Part shown: positions 41,399-50,174 of the stretch, one piece after another
Position numbering within the stretch: the stretch's first letter is position 1
Layout of the letters: the number at the start of each line of letters is the position of its first letter
Source of the DNA: Alteribacter populi
Lineage (GTDB): Bacteria > Bacillota > Bacilli > Bacillales > Salisediminibacteriaceae
Direction: 5' to 3'
NCBI RefSeq assembly: GCF_002352765.1
Contig: NZ_KZ293963.1
Location: forward strand, 1,014,368 to 1,078,367
DNA: 64,000 nucleotides
Made by a program: the position numbers and the translations under genes
Notes under the pieces: model-generated
Database searches by the model: none
The model's input: the letters and a program-made list of their open reading frames with translations, nothing else
Told to the model about the DNA's origin: nothing

Positions 41399-43444
41399 TT
41401 AATCAAGTCGTCCCAGGCTTAGAATGCCCTGTTTTTCAAGCCATCCCCGCAAATGAAAATAATCCTGAGACTTCCAAAAAGCTTCTGATTGAACGAGCTT
41501 AGCTGCGTCTTGTCTGGCAATTTCTAAAACACGGTAATCTTGAACGAGGTCTGCGACTTTAAATTCAGGTAAACCGCTTTGTTTGCGCCCAAAAAAGTCT
41601 CCTGGCCCCCTTAGTTCCAAGTCTCGTTCTGACAGTTCAAAGCCGTCATTCGTCTCGGTCATAATTTTCATCCGCTCTTTTCCCGTGTCTGATTTAGGGT
41701 CGGCTAGTAAGATGCAATAGGATTGCTCACTGCCTCGTCCGACGCGTCCACGTAATTGGTGGAGTTGGGATAGCCCGAAACGCTCGGCGTCATAAATAAT
41801 CATAACCGTAGCGTTCGGAACGTTAACCCCTACTTCAACAACAGTTGTAGACACAAGAGCTTGAATGTCATTATCTGCAAATTGACCCATTACTTCTTCT
41901 TTTTCATCTGGAGTAAGCCTGCCATGCATTAGACCGACATTTACATCAGGAAGGCCTTGACTAAGCTGAGCATGGACATCAATCGCATTTTGAACATCCA
42001 GCTTGTCGGATTCTTCAATGAGTGGACAAATAACATAAGCCTGCCTTCCTTGTTTGAGCTCTTTTTGCATAAATGTAAGCACTCGTTCGAACATCGCAGG
42101 TTTTGCCCAGTACGTTTCAATAGGCTTTCGTCCTTTTGGCATCTCGTCAATCACCGAAACGTCCATATCGCCAAATGCAGATATGGCGAGCGTCCTTGGA
42201 ATTGGCGTGGCTGTCATAAATAAAACGTCTGGGTGCAGTCCTTTTTTCCGTAAAATTCTTCTTTGCTCGACTCCGAATCGGTGCTGTTCATCGGTAATGA
42301 CGAGGCCCAAATTTTGAAAATCTACACCTTCTTGAATAAGGGCGTGCGTCCCGACAAGAATATCAATGTCTCCAGCTTCGAGTTGGGCTAATATTTCCCT
42401 GCGCTCTTTAATCTTTGCACCGCCTGAAAGTAGACGAACATTTACGTTATATGGAGCGAGCAAGTCAATCAGTGACTCTAGATGCTGTTCTGCTAAAATT
42501 TCAGTAGGAACCATAAGTGCCCCCTGAAACCCGGCTTTAACAACAGCAAATAATGCGACAGCTGCGATCACCGTTTTCCCCGAACCAACATCTCCTTGCA
42601 GTAAGCGATTCATACGGTAATTAGACGTAATATCTACTAAAATTTCGTCTTTTACTCGTCTTTGAGCTCCTGTTAACGGAAATGGGAGGGACTCAATGAA
42701 TGCTTCCACTTCATGCACTGGGATTTTTTTCGTTTCTCCTTTTTGCTGGTCTCTCTCCTGTTTACGATACGTCTGCATTTTTAGTTGAAACAATAGAAGC
42801 TCTTCGTAGATCATTCGCCTTTTTGCTTGTTTTAAATCATTTGGCGAGTTAGGAAAGTGGAGCTGATGTATCGCTTCTTTTCGCGGCATTAATCTATAGG
42901 ATTGTATGAGTTGTTCAGGTAAGATCTCTTCAAGTTCATTTCCATATGTACCCATCGCTTCATGAATAAATTTCCGCAATGTTGCTATTTTCAAATCACC
43001 TTTCACAGAGTAAACGGGTTCTAATCCTTGTTCATTCGTCTGTTTTTTCGGCTTCATCATTGCCGGAGATATACTCGCTCGATGCTGATCCCACTTTCCG
43101 TTAATAACAATTTCTTGTCCTAGTGAAAGCTGCTTTTTTAAATAAGGCTGATTGAAAAAAACCGCTTGAATAAGAAGACCGTCCACGAGTACGCGAACGG
43201 TTAGCCGTGATTTCTTTTTTCCATAAAACCGAACGGATGGCTCACTTTGTACTTGCCCCCGAACGGTTACTCTTTCTTCATGATTCACTTCTCCTAACCG
43301 TCGTACCGCGTAATCCTCGTGACGGAACGGGTAATATTCAAGCAAGTCACGAACAGTAAAAATATGTAGAGTAGAGAGCATCTCTTGTGTATGCTCTCCG
43401 ATTCCTTTCACGTGAGAAACTGGAAGTTCTAACGTTTGGCTCAC
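41399..43444 (-). CDS. recG: ATP-dependent DNA helicase RecG
   Basis: 681 residues. It remodels stalled forks and Holliday junctions. N-terminal wedge OB-fold (about 50-150: ERVTVRGQVQSEPSVRFYG), then helicase motifs I LLQGDVGSGKTVIA (about 287), II ITDEQHRFG, III MTATPIPRT and VI QLRGRVGRG. It overlaps the sdaAA stop by one base. Confidence 0.99.
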   Translation of the reverse strand: MSQTLELPVSHVKGIGEHTQEMLSTLHIFTVRDLLEYYPFRHEDYAVRRLGEVNHEERVTVRGQVQSEPSVRFYGKKKSRLTVRVLVDGLLIQAVFFNQPYLKKQLSLGQEIVINGKWDQHRASISPAMMKPKKQTNEQGLEPVYSVKGDLKIATLRKFIHEAMGTYGNELEEILPEQLIQSYRLMPRKEAIHQLHFPNSPNDLKQAKRRMIYEELLLFQLKMQTYRKQERDQQKGETKKIPVHEVEAFIESLPFPLTGAQRRVKDEILVDITSNYRMNRLLQGDVGSGKTVIAAVALFAVVKAGFQGALMVPTEILAEQHLESLIDLLAPYNVNVRLLSGGAKIKERREILAQLEAGDIDILVGTHALIQEGVDFQNLGLVITDEQHRFGVEQRRILRKKGLHPDVLFMTATPIPRTLAISAFGDMDVSVIDEMPKGRKPIETYWAKPAMFERVLTFMQKELKQGRQAYVICPLIEESDKLDVQNAIDVHAQLSQGLPDVNVGLMHGRLTPDEKEEVMGQFADNDIQALVSTTVVEVGVNVPNATVMIIYDAERFGLSQLHQLRGRVGRGSEQSYCILLADPKSDTGKERMKIMTETNDGFELSERDLELRGPGDFFGRKQSGLPEFKVADLVQDYRVLEIARQDAAKLVQSEAFWKSQDYFHLRGWLEKQGILSLGRLD

Positions 43445-44328
43445 TATGAACGCGACGATTTACCGAATATTTCCTGCTGCAAACGTCGACCGGTCGGTGT
43501 CGCCGCTAGCCCCCCTTCTGCTGTTTCTCTTAAGGCTGACGGCATGGTTTCGCCAATACGATACATAGCATCAATCACTTCATCAGTAGGGATGCGGCTT
43601 TCTATGCCAGCCATTGATAAATCAGCCGCGACAATGGCATTGGAAGCACCGAAGGCATTACGTTTTACACATGGCACTTCAACGAGTCCTGCAACAGGAT
43701 CGCATACAAGACCAAGCATGTTCTTTAAGGCAATTGCCATTGCTTGTGCTGATTGCTTTGGGGTACCGCCTGCCATTTCGACAACGGCAGCAGCTGCCAT
43801 TCCGGTAGCCGAACCTACTTCAGCTTGGCACCCGCCTGCTGCTCCTGATATCGATGCGTTATTGGCGACGACATAGCCAAATGCTCCACTCGTAAATAAA
43901 AAGCGAACCATGTCTTCGCGCGTGGGGTTGAGCTTCTCGTTTACCGAAAATAACACACCTGGAACGACGCCAGCGGATCCTGCCGTTGGTGTTGCACAAA
44001 TCGTTCCCATAGCAGCATTGACTTCATTTGTCGCCATCGCTTTACTAACGCCATCAAGTAGTAACGTGCCTGAAAGGGTATCATTTTTTTGCATATATTC
44101 ATGTAATTTTTTTCCGTCTCCACCTGTTAAACCGGAAACGGACTCTACTTCTTCTTCTATTCCTCGTTTTACCGCCTGTTCCATCACCGTTAAGTTGCGA
44201 TCCATTTGCTCGATGATTTCATCGCGTGTACGGTTATGGATCTCCATTTCTTGCTCAATCATCACTTCTGAAATGGGGATGTTTCTTTCTTCTGTGATTT
44301 TAATTAGCTCTTCTACGTTACGAAACAT
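43444..44328 (-). CDS. sdaAA: L-serine dehydratase, alpha subunit
   Basis: 294 residues. An iron-sulfur enzyme that deaminates serine to pyruvate with the beta subunit. Candidate cluster ligands lie in GTICATPTAGSAG, AAGGCQAEVGSATG and VCDPVAGLVEVPCVKRN. It begins 21 bp after sdaAB. Confidence 0.98.
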   Translation of the reverse strand: MFRNVEELIKITEERNIPISEVMIEQEMEIHNRTRDEIIEQMDRNLTVMEQAVKRGIEEEVESVSGLTGGDGKKLHEYMQKNDTLSGTLLLDGVSKAMATNEVNAAMGTICATPTAGSAGVVPGVLFSVNEKLNPTREDMVRFLFTSGAFGYVVANNASISGAAGGCQAEVGSATGMAAAAVVEMAGGTPKQSAQAMAIALKNMLGLVCDPVAGLVEVPCVKRNAFGASNAIVAADLSMAGIESRIPTDEVIDAMYRIGETMPSALRETAEGGLAATPTGRRLQQEIFGKSSRS

Positions 44329-44349
44329 CTGCGTCCCTCCATTACACCT

Positions 44350-45012
44350 TTAGTCGTGGATTTTCGTTACTTTATCAATCGATGATAAGGCACCGATTTC
44401 CGATAACAATTCCTCGTTTACATTTTGATCGACTTCAATGACCATTAATGCCTCTTCGCCTTTGTCTTTACGGGAAACTTCCATGTGACCGATATTGATC
44501 TCATGCTGAGCAAGAACAGCTGATACTGATGCAATCGCTCCGTACCGGTCATTATGAACGACAAGTATGGCAGGGTGATTCCCGCTCAGCCGGAGCTTAA
44601 AGCCGTTTAATTCTTTTACTTCTACTTTCCCGCCTCCTATGGAAACGCCAACTAAATCCATCGTTTCGTTTCCTTTACCGAGTTTTATTTTAACGGTATT
44701 CGGGTGATCCAGGTCATCATCTTCTTCGATAAACTGAATCTTTATATTTTTCCCTTCTGCCATCTTAATTGATTCAGGAATTCGTTCGTCAAACGTATCA
44801 AATCCTAATAGCCCACCTACAAGAGCAACGTCTGTACCGTGGCCTTGATAGGTTTTTGCAAAAGAACCATACAAATGAATATTTGCCCATTCTGGTTCTT
44901 GTTGAAATAATTGCCGAGCAACGAGACCAATCCGCGCTGCACCTGCAGTATGTGAACTAGAAGGTCCTACCATAACGGGACCGATAATATCAAAGACACT
45001 GCGAAACTTCAT
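44350..45012 (-). CDS. sdaAB: L-serine dehydratase, beta subunit
   Basis: 220 residues from the ATG at 45010-45012 with GGAGG upstream. GPVMVGPSSSHTAGAARIG (about 9-27) is the substrate-binding motif; the C-terminal ACT domain (about 145-220: LVVHNDRYGAIASVSAVLA) is regulatory. It pairs with sdaAA. Confidence 0.98.
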   Translation of the reverse strand: MKFRSVFDIIGPVMVGPSSSHTAGAARIGLVARQLFQQEPEWANIHLYGSFAKTYQGHGTDVALVGGLLGFDTFDERIPESIKMAEGKNIKIQFIEEDDDLDHPNTVKIKLGKGNETMDLVGVSIGGGKVEVKELNGFKLRLSGNHPAILVVHNDRYGAIASVSAVLAQHEINIGHMEVSRKDKGEEALMVIEVDQNVNEELLSEIGALSSIDKVTKIHD

Positions 45013-45186
45013 GTGCCTCTCCTCCTCCATTTGCTTTAACAAGCCAGCCAGTGCTAGTAATTAAGCATTCGTGTAACACGTCTTTATAATTCTATGGTAA
45101 CAAATGATCAATGAAAGGGCTATCAAAAAGATAAATGCAATAATTTTTACACCTCTAAGTGCAAACTTCACAAAAACAACTGCAGA

Positions 45187-45226
45187 AAAAAATCCTCCCC
45201 ATTACGTTTTGGGCAGGATTTTTACA
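45187..45226 (-). terminator. Terminator for the fakA-DegV operon
   Basis: AAAATCCTGCCC pairs with GGGGAGGATTTT around an AT-rich loop, followed by TTTT on the minus strand. It lies beyond the repeat that follows the DegV gene. Confidence 0.65.
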
Positions 45227-45230
45227 CTAT

Positions 45231-45343
45231 TATTGCGCGTTCAAAAAGGAGCCGAGTATAAACAAGCCAACGAGCTCCTGCGTTCGCCACAGGACATGGC
45301 CGACAGCTATTTTTAGCGGGCGTTATGAACATCCTCTATTATT
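45231..45343. repeat. MITE-like element, family B, copy after the DegV-like gene
   Basis: The left end GCGCGTTCAAAAAGGAGCCG (45236-45255) and the right end, AATAGAGGATGTTCATAACG on the minus strand, are imperfect inverted repeats. It includes the family segment CGACAGCTATTTTTAGC (45301-45317). About 113 bp, no gene. Confidence 0.55.
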
Positions 45344-45345
45344 CT

Positions 45346-46200
45346 TTAAGATCGAGTAATCGTTACTGAAATCGTCCCCGGACCTACGTGAGCGCCAATT
45401 ACAGGACCAATAGAGGTAGTGACAGAAGAAGTTACGTTTAAACGATCTTTCGCTTGATTTAAAAAGGCTTCTGCTTCCCCTTGCGCCTCTGCGTGCGAAA
45501 TTCCTAGATGAACAGAATCTGAACCGTACCTTCCTTCGAATTCCTTTAGAATACGTGCCACAGCTTTTTTCTGTCCTCTTGCTTTTTCAAAGGGATATAC
45601 TTCGCCATCAGAATTTAAGGATAAGATCGGTTTAATTTTTAGTAAAGAACCGAGAACCGCTGAGGCTTTACCAATACGTCCATTTCTTTCTAGATACTCA
45701 AGAGTATCAACCATAAAAAAGACCGTTGTGTCAGTTAACAATTTATCTAATCGTTTCAGGCAAGCTTCTTTATCTGCCCCTTCTTTGGCAAACCGGGCAA
45801 CCTCTGTAACAATAATACCAATCGCATAAGAAGCTCGCTTTGAATCGACGACAGTAACATCTACTTCCCCTTCAAGCTCTTGAGCCGCGATATTTGCTGA
45901 TTGGTACGTCCCGCTTAATTTAGATGAGAGGTGAATTGAAAGAATCGGCGAATCTCCCTCAGACTCCGCTAAATGTCGATACTGCTCCTCAAACTGGTGC
46001 GGGGTTGGCTGTGAGGTGCTCGGCATCAAGTCTGACTCGTGTAGCTTGTGATAGAATTCCTTTGGTGTTAAGTCAACTCCATCTTCGTACATTTCCTCAC
46101 CGAAATGAACTTTAAGTGGCACAACCGTAATGCCAAGCTCCTCAACTAATGCTGCCGGAATATCAGCTGTTGAATCTGTTACTATTTTAACGTTCCCCAC
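45346..46200 (-). CDS. DegV family fatty-acid-binding protein (FakB-like)
   Basis: 284 residues. KIVTDSTADIPAALVEELGI (about 5-24), TSQPTPHQFEEQY (about 60), IHLSSKLSGTYQSA (about 88-101) and SIGPVIGAHVGPGTISV (about 264-280) are DegV hallmarks. DegV/FakB proteins present fatty acids to the kinase FakA for making acyl-phosphate. The gene follows fakA (YloV) by 30 bp, supporting a working FakA-FakB pair. Which chain types it binds cannot be seen. Confidence 0.95.
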   Translation of the reverse strand: MGNVKIVTDSTADIPAALVEELGITVVPLKVHFGEEMYEDGVDLTPKEFYHKLHESDLMPSTSQPTPHQFEEQYRHLAESEGDSPILSIHLSSKLSGTYQSANIAAQELEGEVDVTVVDSKRASYAIGIIVTEVARFAKEGADKEACLKRLDKLLTDTTVFFMVDTLEYLERNGRIGKASAVLGSLLKIKPILSLNSDGEVYPFEKARGQKKAVARILKEFEGRYGSDSVHLGISHAEAQGEAEAFLNQAKDRLNVTSSVTTSIGPVIGAHVGPGTISVTITRS

Positions 46201-46230
46201 GATAACAACCCCTTTGCAAAATAGTTCGTT

Positions 46231-47919
46231 TTATTCAACGGAAATAATATAGGAATACAATGGCTGTTTTCCGTCGTGAACCTCTACTTCAACATCACCA
46301 AAGTTGTTTTCCAAATACTCTACAAGTTCATCTGTTTCTGATTCATTGCGATCTTCCCCGCGAATAATCGTAACAATTTCTGAATCACGGTCTGTCATTT
46401 TATCAAGAAGTTCTTTTGCAACACCTTGAACAGAAGGCCCGGTCGACACAATTTCCTTGCCTTCAATTCCCATGAAGTCACCTTTTTTAATAGCGACACC
46501 ATTTAAGCTCGTATCACGTACAGCATATGTGACTTCTCCTGTTTTCACTTCTCCAATGGCTTCAACCATACCTTCTTTGTTTTCATCAAGGCCAGCCATA
46601 GGGTTAAAAGCAAGTAATGCAGCAAGACCTTGGGGAACAGATTTAGATGGAACAACAACGACTTCTTCTTCTACAACTGAGTTTGCTTGCTCAGCTGCCA
46701 TGACAATATTTGAGTTGTTTGGCAATAAGATCACTTTTTCCGCATTCGCTTCGCCAATCGCTTTTACGAAATCTTCAGTAGAAGGGTTCATTGTTTGTCC
46801 GCCTTGAATAATGCCAGTCGCACCAAGTCCTTCGAATAAAGCAGCAATCCCATCACCCATCGCTACAGTAATAATCGCATATTCTTTCTTTCCTTCTTTG
46901 ACAGGAACATTATGTACAGACTCATCAAGCTGTTCTTTCATGTCATTTTCAAGCAGGGTTGTATGCTGTTCTCGCATATTTTCAATTTTCACATGCGATA
47001 ATGCGCCGTATTTTTGTGCCTCAGAAATGACATGGCCTGGGTATTCTGCATGGATGTGAATTTTTAACAAATCTTCATCAGAAACGACGAGTAATGAATC
47101 ACCATACTCGCTTAACTTGCTGCGGAAATCGTCTTCAGCATATGGATTTTCTTTTGTTTTTTCATCTTCAAATTTAATCATAACTTCAGTACAATAACCG
47201 AATTCGATATCTTCTGTTGCCATATGGCTTTGAGCTGAATGATGTTCGACCTTTACGAGCTCGTCCATTGAAGGCGTTTGCTGAATGGAACTTGCAACCT
47301 TTTCACCTTTTAAGACAGCTAGGAACCCTTCATAAATCGTAACAAGACCTTGCCCCCCAGAGTCTACTACACCCACTTCCTTTAAGACAGGCAGTAAATC
47401 TGGTGTACGTTTTAACGAAGCTTTTGCTTCAGTCAAAACTTCTTGCATTAACAAAATGATATCATCATTGTCTTTTGCAACTTCTACACTTTTACGGGCA
47501 GCGTCCTTTGCCACCGTCAGGATCGTACCTTCAACTGGTTTCATGACAGCCTTATACGCCATGTCAACACCAAATTCGAAAGCTGCACTCAAATCAGCTG
47601 CAGTGATCGCTTTTTTTCCTTCAACTGACTTGGAGAACCCACGGAATAATTGAGATAAAATCACTCCGGAGTTCCCTCTTGCTCCCATTAATAATCCTTT
47701 TGCAAAAGATCCAGCTACTTGACCGACATGCTCTGTTGCATTATGTTTTATCTCTTTTACACCTGAAGTAATGGTAAGGTTCATATTTGTTCCTGTGTCT
47801 CCATCAGGAACAGGAAAGACGTTCAAGGCGTCAATCGCTATAGAGTTATCCGATAAATTGTTTGCTCCTTCAATGAGCATATGAGCAAACTTTTCACCTT
47901 CGATCTTCTTGATAGTCAC
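46231..47919 (-). CDS. fakA: Fatty acid kinase FakA (YloV)
   Basis: 562 residues. FakA phosphorylates fatty acids held by FakB. The N-terminal DhaL-type kinase domain (1-200) has NVFPVPDGDTGTNMNLT (about 32-48), MGARGNSGVILSQLFRGF (about 78-95) and VDSGGQGL (about 182). The middle and C-terminal domains follow the YloV pattern. It follows yloU by 23 bp. Confidence 0.95.
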   Translation of the reverse strand: MTIKKIEGEKFAHMLIEGANNLSDNSIAIDALNVFPVPDGDTGTNMNLTITSGVKEIKHNATEHVGQVAGSFAKGLLMGARGNSGVILSQLFRGFSKSVEGKKAITAADLSAAFEFGVDMAYKAVMKPVEGTILTVAKDAARKSVEVAKDNDDIILLMQEVLTEAKASLKRTPDLLPVLKEVGVVDSGGQGLVTIYEGFLAVLKGEKVASSIQQTPSMDELVKVEHHSAQSHMATEDIEFGYCTEVMIKFEDEKTKENPYAEDDFRSKLSEYGDSLLVVSDEDLLKIHIHAEYPGHVISEAQKYGALSHVKIENMREQHTTLLENDMKEQLDESVHNVPVKEGKKEYAIITVAMGDGIAALFEGLGATGIIQGGQTMNPSTEDFVKAIGEANAEKVILLPNNSNIVMAAEQANSVVEEEVVVVPSKSVPQGLAALLAFNPMAGLDENKEGMVEAIGEVKTGEVTYAVRDTSLNGVAIKKGDFMGIEGKEIVSTGPSVQGVAKELLDKMTDRDSEIVTIIRGEDRNESETDELVEYLENNFGDVEVEVHDGKQPLYSYIISVE

Positions 47920-47942
47920 TAATTGCTCCTCCTAACCGATAA

Positions 47943-48308
47943 CTATGGATTTGTCACCCGTACACCTTGTACGAATATATTGACCGAATCAATAATCAAC
48001 CCAAGCATTTGCTCCAATTGATACTTAACTTTAGATTGAACATTATGTGCCACTTCTGAAATTTTCGTTCCGTAGCTGACAATGATGTACATATCAATAT
48101 GAATTTCGTCATTTTCCTCTTCTCTTATAACGACACCGCGGCTTAAGTTTTCTTTTCCCAAAAGGTCTGTAATGCCGTCTTTCAATTGTTTTTGAGAAGC
48201 CATGCCAACAATACCGTAGCAGTCGATAGCTGCTCCACCTGCGATCACGGAAACAACTTCTCTCGATACGTCAATTTTTCCATAGTTCGTTTTCATTTCA
48301 ATAGTCAT
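47943..48308 (-). CDS. yloU: Asp23/Gls24 family protein YloU
   Basis: 121 residues from the ATG at 48306-48308, with AAAGGAGGC upstream. Asp23-like fold with GVVIREEENDEIHIDMYIIVSYG and VAHNVQSKVKYQLEQMLGL. Such proteins are implicated in envelope homeostasis; precise role unknown. First gene of the yloU-fakA-DegV operon and divergent from rpmB. Confidence 0.95.
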   Translation of the reverse strand: MTIEMKTNYGKIDVSREVVSVIAGGAAIDCYGIVGMASQKQLKDGITDLLGKENLSRGVVIREEENDEIHIDMYIIVSYGTKISEVAHNVQSKVKYQLEQMLGLIIDSVNIFVQGVRVTNP

Positions 48309-48544
48309 GCCAAAAGCCTCCTTTTGGTTTTGCCTCATTGGCTATCGTCATTTTACTATAATCTTCCCTATTTTGAAAGAAAACCTTGCATCCATTGACC
48401 TACTTTTAGTACGTATTTAATAATAAAGACAATAAAGCTTGCAAATATCGAGCGACACAACTTTTATGAGTCGTTCCTCTGTTTATACGAGCTCTCTTTG
48501 ATGGTGTGTCAAGAATTTTCCCTTGATAAACTATTCACTGCCTC

Positions 48545-48573
48545 TTGAAATATACATACGGCTATGCTAAGAT
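48545..48573 (+). promoter_or_regulatory. Predicted sigma-A promoter of rpmB
   Basis: TTGAAA (48545-48550), a 17-base spacer and TAAGAT (48568-48573) preceded by TGC, an extended -10. It is 234 bases upstream of rpmB; an MITE-like repeat separates them. Confidence 0.55.
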
Positions 48574-48590
48574 TTACAAGTATTTATATA

Positions 48591-48694
48591 GGCTGTTTCG
48601 TAAAATGTGTTGCTTCTTGAGCGTTTTATCACTCTACGTGTGACATGGTAAGCATCCACTTGCCTTACGCCCAACAATCTTTTATAAAAGAGCC
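48591..48694. repeat. MITE-like element, family A, complete copy in the rpmB leader
   Basis: Left end GGCTGTTTCGTAAAATGTGT, right end (minus strand) GGCTCTTTTATAAAAGATTG, each continuing into TTG(C/G). 104 bp. The interior contains GTGTGACATGGTAAGCATCC, shared with the copy at 16.4 kb. Non-coding. Confidence 0.65.
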
Positions 48695-48806
48695 AATTAA
48701 AAAGCGTGCTCAAAATGGACAGCGTGCTTCTGAAATTTTTGAGCAGCTATTAAAATGAAAATGTACGTTATGTGCAATGCTTTATTTCTAAGAAGGAGGG
48801 ATAGTC

Positions 48807-48995
48807 ATGGCACGAAAATGTGTAGTAACAGGTCGCGGACCTAGTTCCGGTAACAAACGCTCTCACGCCCTGAACGCAAACAAGCGTCGCTGGGGAGCTA
48901 ATGTCCAAAAAGTACGCATCTTAGTTGATGGAAAACCAAAACGTGTTTACGTATCTGCTAGAGCGTTAAAGTCAGGAAAAGTTGAACGCGTTTAA
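48807..48995 (+). CDS. rpmB: 50S ribosomal protein L28
   Basis: 62 residues with GAAGGAGG upstream. MARKCVVTGRGPSSGNKRSH is the L28 N-terminus, lacking the zinc cysteines of some paralogues beyond Cys5. On the plus strand, opposite to its neighbours, as in Bacillus subtilis. Confidence 0.98.
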   Translation: MARKCVVTGRGPSSGNKRSHALNANKRRWGANVQKVRILVDGKPKRVYVSARALKSGKVERV

Positions 48996-49037
48996 TATAA
49001 GCTAAATGAATAGAATGATGCTTTCAACAGTAAAATG

Positions 49038-49068
49038 CAAAAACGGCGCAGAATATGCGCCGTTTTTT
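49038..49068 (+). terminator. Terminator downstream of rpmB
   Basis: AAAACGGCGCA and TGCGCCGTTTT pair around a short loop, then TTTTT. Confidence 0.9.
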
Positions 49069-49128
49069 GTATGTTCATTATTCATACAGATTCCAAACGA
49101 TGTGGTTAACTTAAAAATGGTTGTGCCT

Positions 49129-49312
49129 TAGTGTGTTTAAAAGGAGGACAAAAAGAGCCGAGAAGGTCGAAGTGCGGCCGGCTACACCGACACGAAATGT
49201 AACTTCACCTAGGTTTACTTCAAGCTGCGACGAGTAACCGAAGTGACACAGGAACATCTTCCTGTGCATCTCGACAGCTATTTCTCCCGGTCTTTTTGAA
49301 CATCCGCTATTA
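49129..49312. repeat. MITE-like element, family B, copy between rpmB and spoVM
   Basis: Left end TTAGTGTGTTTAAAAGGAGG with ACAAAAAGAGCCGAG; right end on the minus strand TAGCGGATGTTCAAAAAGAC. An internal hairpin CACAGGAA/TTCCTGTG lies near 49240-49266, and the CGACAGCTATTT segment (49272-49283) is shared with the other copies. About 184 bp, non-coding. Confidence 0.6.
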
Positions 49313-49317
49313 GAGTA

Positions 49318-49398
49318 CTAGCTTTTCTTAAATGTCCCCAGCATCGCCCGGATGACTCCACCTAAAAACCTGGGCAATTTGATCGTATAAAATTTCAT
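49318..49398 (-). CDS. spoVM: Stage V sporulation protein SpoVM
   Basis: 26 residues: MKFYTIKLPRFLGGVIRAML followed by GTFKKS. This is nearly identical to Bacillus subtilis SpoVM, the amphipathic helix that recognises the curved forespore membrane and anchors SpoIVA to start the spore coat. GGAGGGGG precedes the ATG. Its place between thiN and rpmB is conserved. It is missed by length-filtered gene calls. Confidence 0.97.
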   Translation of the reverse strand: MKFYTIKLPRFLGGVIRAMLGTFKKS

Positions 49399-49462
49399 TT
49401 TTCCCCCTCCTTGAGTGAGCTCCCGCCTAAAGAAACCAGCACCTTCTAAAAAATAAATGTAA

Positions 49463-49481
49463 AATAACGCGCTTCGTTATT
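49463..49481 (-). terminator. Weak terminator downstream of thiN
   Basis: AATAACG and CGTTATT with a small loop, followed by a broken T-run (TTACATTTATTTTTT) on the minus strand, between thiN and spoVM. Confidence 0.5.
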
Positions 49482-49517
49482 ACAAGTATATTCATTAGAG
49501 CAAAAATAGTACCTATT

Positions 49518-50165
49518 TTATTGGTCCATACTTTCAAAAAATAACAGCAGCCCTGTAGTAAAGGAAACTTTTCCTGACTTTTGCACCAGTCGGTTACTTA
49601 CGCTTAAACTCGTGCCTTGCCAGAGAGTATCATTGTGGAGTTCATATTTAAAGCCTTCAATCGTTATCTCTTCGACTTTGGGGGTGAATGGAATAAACGA
49701 ATAGTAAGATAACGGTGACCCGGTGACTGTATAGCTCCCAGGTTCACGTAACTGAACCCGGTTAAAACAATCCACCATAGTAATTGGCACTTTCTGTTTA
49801 ATACCCTTAAGCAACAGCTGGACATTGGCAAAAAGATGGTCAAGCCTTCCTCCTGTAGCCCCATAAAGATAGATATGTCGGGGGTCTTGATTTAATACCC
49901 AATTAAGGGCCAATTCCATATCAGTTTCGTCTTTTTCCTCAGGATAAACAGAAAGGGAGATACTTTGCTCGTTGATCCAATCTAACTCCGTTTCAGTCAA
50001 TGAATCAAAATCCCCGAAAGCCTGGTGAGGAATAATATGGTGTTGAACAAGGTCATATACGCCCCTATCGACACCAATCCATAGTGCATCAGGGTGTTCC
50101 TGTTTTATTTTTTCTAACGATGGAAGGAGAGAGCGAGGCCCTCCTGCTAAAATAATATAATCCAT
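49518..50165 (-). CDS. thiN: Thiamine pyrophosphokinase ThiN
   Basis: 215 residues. Makes TPP from thiamine and ATP. IGVDRGVYDLVQHHIIPHQA (about 33-52), GDFDSLTETE (about 53-62) and YGATGGRLDHLFANVQLLLK (about 99-118) are typical. It starts 9 bp after thiT and so probably lies on the TPP-riboswitch-controlled transcript. It is normally next to rpe. Confidence 0.98.
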   Translation of the reverse strand: MDYIILAGGPRSLLPSLEKIKQEHPDALWIGVDRGVYDLVQHHIIPHQAFGDFDSLTETELDWINEQSISLSVYPEEKDETDMELALNWVLNQDPRHIYLYGATGGRLDHLFANVQLLLKGIKQKVPITMVDCFNRVQLREPGSYTVTGSPLSYYSFIPFTPKVEEITIEGFKYELHNDTLWQGTSLSVSNRLVQKSGKVSFTTGLLLFFESMDQ

Positions 50166-50174
50166 AAGATCTTC

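Larger units (their letters stand above)
45013..45345. other. Spacer between the DegV-like gene and sdaAB
   Basis: 333 bases without a gene. Next to sdaAB is AT-rich sequence (45060-45180) with no clear promoter, then a terminator and a family B repeat that reaches within a few bases of the DegV stop. Confidence 0.6.
48309..48806. other. Divergent spacer between yloU and rpmB
   Basis: 498 bases without a gene. Contains a probable rpmB promoter (48545-48573), a family A repeat in what would be the rpmB leader (48591-48694), and on the minus strand a possible yloU promoter near 48344-48377 (TTTTCT or TTTCAA -35 boxes with TATAGT or TAAAAT). A loose GCTCAAAA/TTTTTGAGC inverted repeat lies near 48713-48745. 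Confidence 0.55.

Noticed and set aside
45104..45359. Overlapping plus-strand frames of 66-70 codons between sdaAB and the DegV gene
   Set aside because: They cross a terminator hairpin and a family B repeat and lack ribosome binding sites.
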